A DNA stretch of 46,161 nucleotides, taken from assembly GCF_944387275.1 (NCBI RefSeq), contig NZ_CALXEG010000024.1, positions 1 to 46,161 on the forward strand. The letters are read 5' to 3'. This document shows positions 41,326 to 46,161 of this stretch, in pieces. Position 1 is the first letter of the stretch, and each line of letters starts with the position of its first letter. The stretch is from an uncultured Pseudoflavonifractor sp. (GTDB taxonomy: Bacteria; Bacillota; Clostridia; Oscillospirales; Oscillospiraceae). A program made the position numbers and the translations under genes. The notes beneath the pieces were generated by a model. That model did no database searches, had not been told where the DNA came from, and saw nothing but the letters and a program-made list of their open reading frames with translations.

Positions 41326-42663
41326 ATGACCCACCTTCACACGAAGGAAGACATCATTCGCATTGTCAGGGAGGAGGACATCGAGTTCATCCGCCTCCAG
41401 TTCACGGACATCTTCGGCCAGCTGAAGAACGTGGCCATCACCGCCTCGCAGATTGAGAAGGCCGTCAACAACCAGTGCATGTTCGACGGCTCCTCCATCG
41501 ACGGCTTCGTCCGCATCGACGAGTCCGACCAGTACCTGTATCCCGACCTGCGGACCTTCCGCGTGTTCCCCTGGCGGCCCGGCCACGGCAAGGTGGCCCG
41601 GCTGATCTGCGACGTGTACAACACCGACGGCACCCCCTTTGTGGGCGACCCCCGGGACGTGCTGAAGCGGGCCATCCAGAAGGCCCGGGACATGGGCTTT
41701 GACACCTTCAACGTGGGCCCTGAGGCGGAGTTCTTCCTGTTCCAGACCGACGACGAGGGCAAGCCCACCACCAAGACCAACGACGAGGCGGGCTACTTCG
41801 ACCTGGGCCCCCTGGATCACGGCGAGGGCACCCGGCGGGAGATCTGCCTGGCCCTGGAGCAGATGGGCTTCGAGATCGAGGCCAGCCACCACGAGGTGGC
41901 CGAGGGCCAGCACGAGATCGACTTCAAATACGCCGGCGCCCTCCACACCGCCGACAACATCATGACCTTCAAGCTGGCGGTCAAGACCCTGGCCCAGAAG
42001 AACGGCCTCCACGCCACCTTCATGCCCAAGCCCATCTTCGGCGTGGCCGGTTCCGGCATGCACACCAACATGTCCCTGTTCCGGGACGGCAAGAACGTGT
42101 TCTACGATCCCAACGACGAGCGGGGCCTGTCCCGTGAGGCGTACAGCTTCATTGCCGGCCTGCTGCGCCATGTGCCCGGCATGGCCGCCATCACCAACCC
42201 CCTGGTCAACTCCTACAAGCGGCTGGTGCCCGGCTATGAGGCCCCCTGCTATCTGGCCTGGTCGGCCTCCAACCGCTCCGCCCTCATCCGCATCCCCGCT
42301 TCCCGCGGCCAGGCCACCCGGGTGGAGCTGCGCTCCCCCGACCCGTCCTGCAACCCCTACCTGGCCTTTGCCGTGTGCCTGACCGCCGGTCTGGACGGCA
42401 TCGAGAAGGGCCTGGTGCCCCCGGCGGAGATCACCCAGAACATCTACGCCATGGACCCGGCCACCCGGGAGGCCCACGGCATCGCCAGCCTGCCCGGCTC
42501 TCTGGAGGAGGCCATCCGCCTGATGGAGGGCGACCGGCTGGTGCTGGATACCCTGGGCGAGCACGTGGCCAACAACTACATCGAGGGCAAGAAAAAAGAG
42601 TGGGATGAGTACCGCACCCGTGTGTCCTCCTGGGAGCGGGAAAAGTATATCATCAACTATTGA
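41326..42663 (+). CDS. glnA: Glutamine synthetase, type I
   Basis: Makes glutamine from glutamate, ammonia and ATP; the main entry of nitrogen. It has 445 residues, the length of the Gram-positive GSI-alpha type. Conserved blocks: FDGSSIDGF (binding loop), GPEAEFFLF, the ammonia/metal region [30 protein letters not shown] and [25 protein letters not shown] lies before ATG 41326. Expression is likely controlled by the leader terminator and the ANTAR protein encoded next. A decayed copy of its last 57 bases lies downstream at 42715. Confidence 0.97.
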   Translation: MTHLHTKEDIIRIVREEDIEFIRLQFTDIFGQLKNVAITASQIEKAVNNQCMFDGSSIDGFVRIDESDQYLYPDLRTFRVFPWRPGHGKVARLICDVYNTDGTPFVGDPRDVLKRAIQKARDMGFDTFNVGPEAEFFLFQTDDEGKPTTKTNDEAGYFDLGPLDHGEGTRREICLALEQMGFEIEASHHEVAEGQHEIDFKYAGALHTADNIMTFKLAVKTLAQKNGLHATFMPKPIFGVAGSGMHTNMSLFRDGKNVFYDPNDERGLSREAYSFIAGLLRHVPGMAAITNPLVNSYKRLVPGYEAPCYLAWSASNRSALIRIPASRGQATRVELRSPDPSCNPYLAFAVCLTAGLDGIEKGLVPPAEITQNIYAMDPATREAHGIASLPGSLEEAIRLMEGDRLVLDTLGEHVANNYIEGKKKEWDEYRTRVSSWEREKYIINY

Positions 42664-42714
42664 TCCACCTCCTCGAAGGGCATGGGGGCCTTGCGGGGAA
42701 CCGGTTTCCCCCAG

Positions 42715-42769
42715 GAGTACCGCACCCGTGCCTCCTCCCGGGAGAGAGAAGCATATCATGAACCATTGA
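42715..42769 (+). pseudogene. Decayed copy of the glnA 3' end
   Basis: The stretch starts with GAGTACCGCACCCGTG, identical to 42607-42622 in glnA, and continues with clear similarity (GGGAGAGAGAA, CATATCATGAAC, ATTGA) to the real end. Encoded residues begin EYRTRASSREREAY against [14 protein letters not shown]. It lacks two bases net and carries amino-acid changes, so it is no longer under coding selection. It starts 108 bases after its source. Confidence 0.85.
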
Positions 42770-42788
42770 GCAAAACAGAATCACAGCT

Positions 42789-42842
42789 CCGGCACTGCCG
42801 GCAAAACCGGGGGACGGGGCGTTACAAGACGCGCCGTCCCCC
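42789..42842 (+). other. Hairpins before the ANTAR gene
   Basis: CCGGC-ACT-GCCGG is followed by a long stem, GGGGGACGG / CCGTCCCCC with an inner GCGT / ACGC and a TACAAG loop. No T run follows, so this is not a normal terminator. It could moderate read-through from glnA. Confidence 0.55.
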
Positions 42843-42880
42843 CGGCGCATACTCCCCCATGAGAAGGAGCGGAGCCGAAC

Positions 42881-43423
42881 ATGGAAAAGATAATCGTATC
42901 CTTTGCAAAGGAAGAGAGCGGCCGGCGCATCCGGGAGATCCTGGAGAGCTCGGGCACCGCCTCCTGCGTGGTCTGCCGCAGCGCCGCCGAGGTGAAGCGG
43001 GTGGTGAGCAAGCAGCACATCTCCGCCGTGGTCTGCGGCTACAAATTCCATGACGAGTCCGCCGAGCAGCTGTTTGAGGACCTCCCCCCGTTCTGCGCCA
43101 TGCTGATGGTGGCCAACCAGGGCATGCTGGACCTGTGTGAGAGCGACGACATCTTCAAGCTGGCCTCTCCGGTGTCCCGCGGGGATCTGATCGCTTCGGT
43201 GCGGCTGCTGCTCCAGGTGGGCCACCGGCTGGAGAAGATGACCCGGCCCCACCGCAGCGAGGAGGAGAAGGCGGTGGTGGAGCAGGCCAAGGCGGCCCTG
43301 ATGGCCAGCCGGGGCTTTACCGAGGAGGAGGCCCACCGCTACCTGCAGAAGCGGAGCATGGACAGCGGTTCCCGCCTGCTGGAGACCGCCCGGCGGGTTC
43401 TCAGCGAGGACTGCGGCGCATAG
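42881..43423 (+). CDS. ANTAR-domain RNA-binding antiterminator (NitR-like)
   Basis: A 180-residue regulator with an N-terminal response-regulator-like fold (IIVSFAKEESGRRIREILES; the phospho-acceptor aspartate is not obvious) and a C-terminal ANTAR domain (about 121-178: SEEEKAVVEQAKAALMASRGFTEEEAHRYLQKRSMDS). ANTAR proteins bind paired hairpins in leader RNAs and prevent termination. In clostridia a NitR protein of this kind is encoded after glnA and linked to nitrogen control. The terminator in the glnA leader is the obvious target. GAAGGAGCGGAG lies before ATG 42881. Lack of the aspartate suggests control by something other than phosphorylation. Confidence 0.9.
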   Translation: MEKIIVSFAKEESGRRIREILESSGTASCVVCRSAAEVKRVVSKQHISAVVCGYKFHDESAEQLFEDLPPFCAMLMVANQGMLDLCESDDIFKLASPVSRGDLIASVRLLLQVGHRLEKMTRPHRSEEEKAVVEQAKAALMASRGFTEEEAHRYLQKRSMDSGSRLLETARRVLSEDCGA

Positions 43424-43471
43424 GGATAAGGGGTACGGCCCCGCTCCGGGGGGACCGCCCCCGCAGGGTGT

Positions 43472-43491
43472 CCCGCCGGAAATCCGGCGGG
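43472..43491 (+). other. Tight hairpin before dapF
   Basis: CCCGCCGGA / TCCGGCGGG with a two-base AA loop, 18 bases before the dapF start. It is close enough to affect ribosome access. Confidence 0.5.
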
Positions 43492-43509
43492 GCGGCGGGG
43501 GAGAGAGCC

Positions 43510-44313
43510 ATGCGCTTTACCAAAATGCAGGGTCTGGGCAATGATTACGTGTATCTCAACTGTACCGGCGGAGTGCCGGACAATCTGCCTGAGCTGGCGG
43601 TCCGGCTGTCCGACCGGCACTTCGGCGTGGGCGCGGACGGGCTGATCTGCATCTGCCCGTCGGAGCGGGCGGACTTCGGCATGCGGATCTTCAATGCCGA
43701 CGGCTCGGAAGGGGCCATGTGCGGCAACGGCATCCGCTGTCTGGGCAAGTATGTGTACGACAAGGGGCTGACCCGAAAGACCTCCCTTCTGACGGTGGAG
43801 ACCGCCTCGGGGGTGCGCTACCTGGAGCTGTTTCTCCGGGACGGAAAAGTACAGTCGGTGCTGGTGGACATGGGGCGGCCGGAGCTGTCGCCGCCGGTGA
43901 AGCTGATGGCGGCGGGGAGAACATGGCAGGCGGTCCCCGTGTCGGTGGGCAACCCCCACGCGGTGGTGTTCTGCGGCGGGGTGGACGCCCTGGACCTGGC
44001 CAGGATCGGGCCTGCGCTGGAGTACCACCCCGCTTTCCCGGACCGGGTGAACGTGGAGTTCGTCCAGCCGGACGACCGGGGAGGCCTGAAGGCGCGGGTG
44101 TGGGAGCGGGGGAGCGGCGAGACCCTGGCCTGCGGCACCGGCGCCTGCGCCGCCCTGACCGCCGCCGCCCAGGCCGGACTGGTGTCCCGCCACACCACGG
44201 TCCGCCTGCCCGGCGGAGAGCTGGAAGTCCGCTGGGCGGAGGAGAACGGCCACCTCTACATGACCGGCCCGGCGGTGACCGTCTTTGAAGGAGAAATTTC
44301 CCAGGAACAGTAA
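43510..44313 (+). CDS. dapF: Diaminopimelate epimerase
   Basis: Converts LL-diaminopimelate to the meso form for lysine and peptidoglycan. It has 267 residues, with two catalytic cysteines: Cys71 in MCGNGIRC and Cys208 in ACGTGACAAL. The N-terminus MRFTKMQGLGNDYVYLN matches the family and fixes ATG 43510; a GTG at 43468 would add 14 unrelated residues across the hairpin. GGGGGAGAGAG serves as ribosome site. The dapL gene for the preceding step follows 121 bases later with its own promoter. Confidence 0.97.
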   Translation: MRFTKMQGLGNDYVYLNCTGGVPDNLPELAVRLSDRHFGVGADGLICICPSERADFGMRIFNADGSEGAMCGNGIRCLGKYVYDKGLTRKTSLLTVETASGVRYLELFLRDGKVQSVLVDMGRPELSPPVKLMAAGRTWQAVPVSVGNPHAVVFCGGVDALDLARIGPALEYHPAFPDRVNVEFVQPDDRGGLKARVWERGSGETLACGTGACAALTAAAQAGLVSRHTTVRLPGGELEVRWAEENGHLYMTGPAVTVFEGEISQEQ

Positions 44314-44321
44314 AATTACCG

Positions 44322-44350
44322 TTGTGTCCGGGGGAAAAAAGGGATATAAT
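44322..44350 (+). promoter_or_regulatory. Sigma-A promoter of dapL
   Basis: TTGTGT (44322-44327) and a perfect TATAAT (44345-44350) are 17 bases apart. Just downstream, near the expected start, lies the palindrome TGTAA-TGCG-TTACA (44368-44381), a possible operator. Confidence 0.82.
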
Positions 44351-44434
44351 AGTGCCTGCTAAGCTGATGTAATGCGTTACAGCAGAAAATTTCCGCCCGG
44401 AGACCCCGGGGCGGAGCAGATACGGAGGATGCAT

Positions 44435-45652
44435 ATGACCACCATTAACCGCAACTACCTGAAGCTGCCCGGCAGCTACCTGTTTTCCGAGATCGCCCGC
44501 CGCGTGTCGGTGTACGCCGACGCCAACCCGGACAAGAAGCTGATCCGCCTGGGCATCGGCGACGTGACCCGCCCCCTGGTGCCCGCCGTCACTGCCGCCA
44601 TGCACGCCGCTGTGGACGAGATGGCCACGGTGGAGGGCTTCCACGGCTACGGCCCTGAGCAGGGCTACGACTTTCTCCGGGAGGCCATTGCCGTCCACGA
44701 CTACCACGCCCGGGGCGTGGAGATCGACCCCTCTGAGATCTTCGTCTCTGACGGCGCCAAGAGCGACTGCGGCAACATCGGCGACATCTTCGGCACCGAC
44801 AATGTGGTGGCCGTGTGCGACCCGGTGTACCCCGTGTATGTGGACACCAACGCCATGGCCGGCCGGGCCGGGGACTTCAGCGAGGAGAGCGGCAAGTGGA
44901 GCCGCCTGGTCTACATGCCCTGCGTGGCGGAGAACGGGTTCTCTCCCGCCATCCTCGCGGAGAAGGCCGACCTGGTCTACCTCTGCTTCCCCAACAACCC
45001 CACCGGCGCCGTGGCCACCCGCGCCCAGCTCCAGGCCTGGGTGGACTGGGCCAACGCCAACGGCAGCGTGATCCTCTTCGACTCCGCCTACGAGGCCTTC
45101 ATCTCCGACCCGGAGATCCCCCACAGCATCTTTGAGATCCCCGGCGCCAAGACCTGCGCCATCGAGTTCCGCTCCTTCTCCAAGACCGCCGGCTTCACCG
45201 GCACCCGCTGCGCCTACACCGTGGTGCCCAAGGCCCTGGAGCGGGACGGCGCCAGCCTGAACGCCCTGTGGAACCGCCGCCAGTGCACCAAGTTCAACGG
45301 CGTGCCCTACGTGGTCCAGCGGGGCGCGGCGGCCATCTACACCCCCGAGGGCCACGCCCAGGTCATGGAGAACATCGACTTCTACAAGCGCAACGCCAAG
45401 GTCATCTTCGACGGCCTGAAGGCCGCCGGCCTGACCGTGTCCGGCGGCGAGAACTCCCCCTATGTCTGGGCCAAGACTCCCGACGGCATGGGCTCCTGGG
45501 AGTTCTTCGACAAGCTGCTCCACCAGGCCAACGTGGTCACCACCCCCGGCGCCGGCTTCGGCCCCAGCGGCGAGGGCTACATCCGCCTCACCGCCTTCGG
45601 CGGCGCGGACGCCACCGTGGAGGCCGTGGAGCGCATCCGCAAGGTGCTCTGA
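44435..45652 (+). CDS. dapL: LL-diaminopimelate aminotransferase
   Basis: PLP enzyme that makes LL-diaminopimelate directly from tetrahydrodipicolinate and glutamate, bypassing the acylated dap intermediates. It has 405 residues. The PLP lysine is Lys250 in [15 protein letters not shown]-terminal [20 protein letters not shown] and [10 protein letters not shown] are typical of DapL. ATG 44435 has ACGGAGG six bases upstream, whereas ATG 44429 touches it. With dapF next door this gives the short route to meso-DAP that is common in Oscillospiraceae. Confidence 0.97.
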   Translation: MTTINRNYLKLPGSYLFSEIARRVSVYADANPDKKLIRLGIGDVTRPLVPAVTAAMHAAVDEMATVEGFHGYGPEQGYDFLREAIAVHDYHARGVEIDPSEIFVSDGAKSDCGNIGDIFGTDNVVAVCDPVYPVYVDTNAMAGRAGDFSEESGKWSRLVYMPCVAENGFSPAILAEKADLVYLCFPNNPTGAVATRAQLQAWVDWANANGSVILFDSAYEAFISDPEIPHSIFEIPGAKTCAIEFRSFSKTAGFTGTRCAYTVVPKALERDGASLNALWNRRQCTKFNGVPYVVQRGAAAIYTPEGHAQVMENIDFYKRNAKVIFDGLKAAGLTVSGGENSPYVWAKTPDGMGSWEFFDKLLHQANVVTTPGAGFGPSGEGYIRLTAFGGADATVEAVERIRKVL

Positions 45653-45665
45653 TTCAGAAAACGGA

Positions 45666-45703
45666 AGAGGGGACGGCGCAGGAATCGCGCCGTCCCCTCT
45701 TTG
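45666..45703 (+). terminator. Terminator after dapL
   Basis: A perfect 14-base stem AGAGGGGACGGCGC / GCGCCGTCCCCTCT with a seven-base loop, followed by TT. Confidence 0.85.
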
Positions 45704-45709
45704 CAGAAT

Positions 45710-45742
45710 AAGCCCCCGGACCGCTCTGCGGCCCGGGGGCTT
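45710..45742 (-). terminator. Terminator of the TrpB-like gene
   Basis: AAGCCCCCGG and CCGGGGGCTT close a hairpin just after the stop codon of the minus-strand gene; ATT follows on the minus strand. Confidence 0.7.
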
Positions 45743-45750
45743 GCCTGTGT

Positions 45751-46161
45751 TCAGATGTTCTTGTTCTGGGGGATGTCGGGCAGGGAGTCGAAGCCCTTCT
45801 GGAGGTCGGCGTCGGTGGGCACGTAGTCGGTCATCTTGCCGCTGAGGTAGTTCTCATAGGCGGTCATGTCGAAGAAGCCGGTGCCGGTCAGGCCGAAGAG
45901 GATGCTCTTCTCCTCGCCGGTCTCCTTGCACTTGAGGGCCTCGTCTATGGCGCCCTTGATGGCGTGGGCCGACTCGGGGGCGGGGAGGATGGTCTCGTGC
46001 TTGGCGAAGAACACCGCCGCCTCAAAGACCTGGGTCTGCTGATAGTTCACCGCCTCCATGTACCCGTCGTGGTAGAGCTTGGACAGGATGGGGCTCATGC
46101 CGTGGTAGCGCAGGCCGCCGGCGTGGTTGGGGGCGGGGATGAAGCCGCTGCCCAGGGTGTA
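45751..46161 (-). CDS. TrpB-like PLP-dependent enzyme, C-terminal part (partial)
   Basis: The gene enters from the right edge; 136 codons before the stop are visible. The visible protein, starting YTLGSGFIPAPNHAGGLRYH and continuing MSPILSKLYHDGYMEAVNY, matches the C-terminal third of TrpB2-type tryptophan synthase beta chains, including the PAPESAHA block and the glycine-rich phosphate site FGLTGTGFFD. These enzymes condense indole with serine. The TrpB2 form often stands apart from the trp operon. The tail ends SLPDIPQNKNI. It converges on dapL and has its own terminator. Confidence 0.9.
   Translation of the reverse strand, partial: YTLGSGFIPAPNHAGGLRYHGMSPILSKLYHDGYMEAVNYQQTQVFEAAVFFAKHETILPAPESAHAIKGAIDEALKCKETGEEKSILFGLTGTGFFDMTAYENYLSGKMTDYVPTDADLQKGFDSLPDIPQNKNI

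Noticed and set aside
42682..43053. A 123-codon frame between glnA and the ANTAR gene
   Set aside because: Its first part is the decayed glnA end and its last part runs out of frame into the ANTAR gene; no ribosome site.

Overview
The window looks like a GC-rich (third positions mostly G or C), low-GC-phylum-type gut anaerobe of the Oscillospiraceae/Ruminococcaceae kind (Flavonifractor, Lawsonibacter, Intestinimonas-like). The reasons are Firmicutes-style signals (AGGAGG ribosome sites, sigma-A promoters with extended -10 TGn, a Bacillus-type LexA box), HPr proteins with both His15 and Ser46, the sporulation gene spoIIR, lysine/DAP synthesis by dapL-dapF, a glnA followed by an ANTAR antiterminator gene, and a DtxR-like feoAAB operon. 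This is inference from gene content; no 16S or tRNA gene is present to confirm it.

Layout. 1-4350: the end of nagA, a GH35 beta-galactosidase and topoisomerase III. 4470-8594: ptsH, a frameshifted PRD regulator and ptsI. 8608-15657: a Cys-rich membrane protein and then a galactitol-type PTS (IIA, IIB, IIC) with a 2-hydroxyacid dehydrogenase, a class II aldolase, a zinc alcohol dehydrogenase and an iron alcohol dehydrogenase. Together they look like a complete route that takes up an alditol as its phosphate, oxidises it, cleaves it and reduces the aldehyde; the substrate is not known. 15712-21703: a DUF378 protein, a secreted purple-acid-type phosphatase, YibE/F, a MATE exporter and SpoIIR. 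21917-36406: a run of DNA repair and housekeeping genes (mutS2, a second ptsH-like gene, uvrC, rsmD, coaD, pyrE, radC, uvrB, an M28 peptidase, uvrA). 36654-40816: a histidine phosphatase, a small GATase-like protein and, on the minus strand, the ferrous iron uptake operon feoA-feoA-feoB with its Cys-rich partner. 40970-43423: glnA with an attenuated leader and an ANTAR regulator. 43510-45652: dapF and dapL. The window ends inside a TrpB-like gene on the minus strand.

The most unusual signal is not a gene. Two copies of a structured repeat (25119-25176, reverse; 36429-36490, forward) share conserved linear blocks but have different, mutually compensating stem sequences in both hairpins. Each copy sits between two copies of the end of a neighbouring gene: the 5' end of uvrC (25007-25075 and 25234-25302) and the 3' end of uvrA (36307-36406 and 36533-36632). 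The offset between gene-end copies is almost the same at both sites (227 and 226 bases). A third, decayed gene-end duplication lies behind glnA (42715-42769). The five differences between the two uvrA ends are all synonymous, so the displaced end appears to have diverged while it was still coding. I read this as a small palindromic element that is linked to exchange or duplication of gene ends.

Regulation visible in the sequence: a LexA operator inside the uvrB promoter, two TTAGC-N4-GCTAA palindromes at the feo genes, an intrinsic terminator with an overlapping alternative hairpin in the glnA leader, an 11-base-phased possible Pho box before the phosphatase, and several strong sigma-A promoters listed below. 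I see no tRNA, rRNA, CRISPR array, transposase or phage gene.
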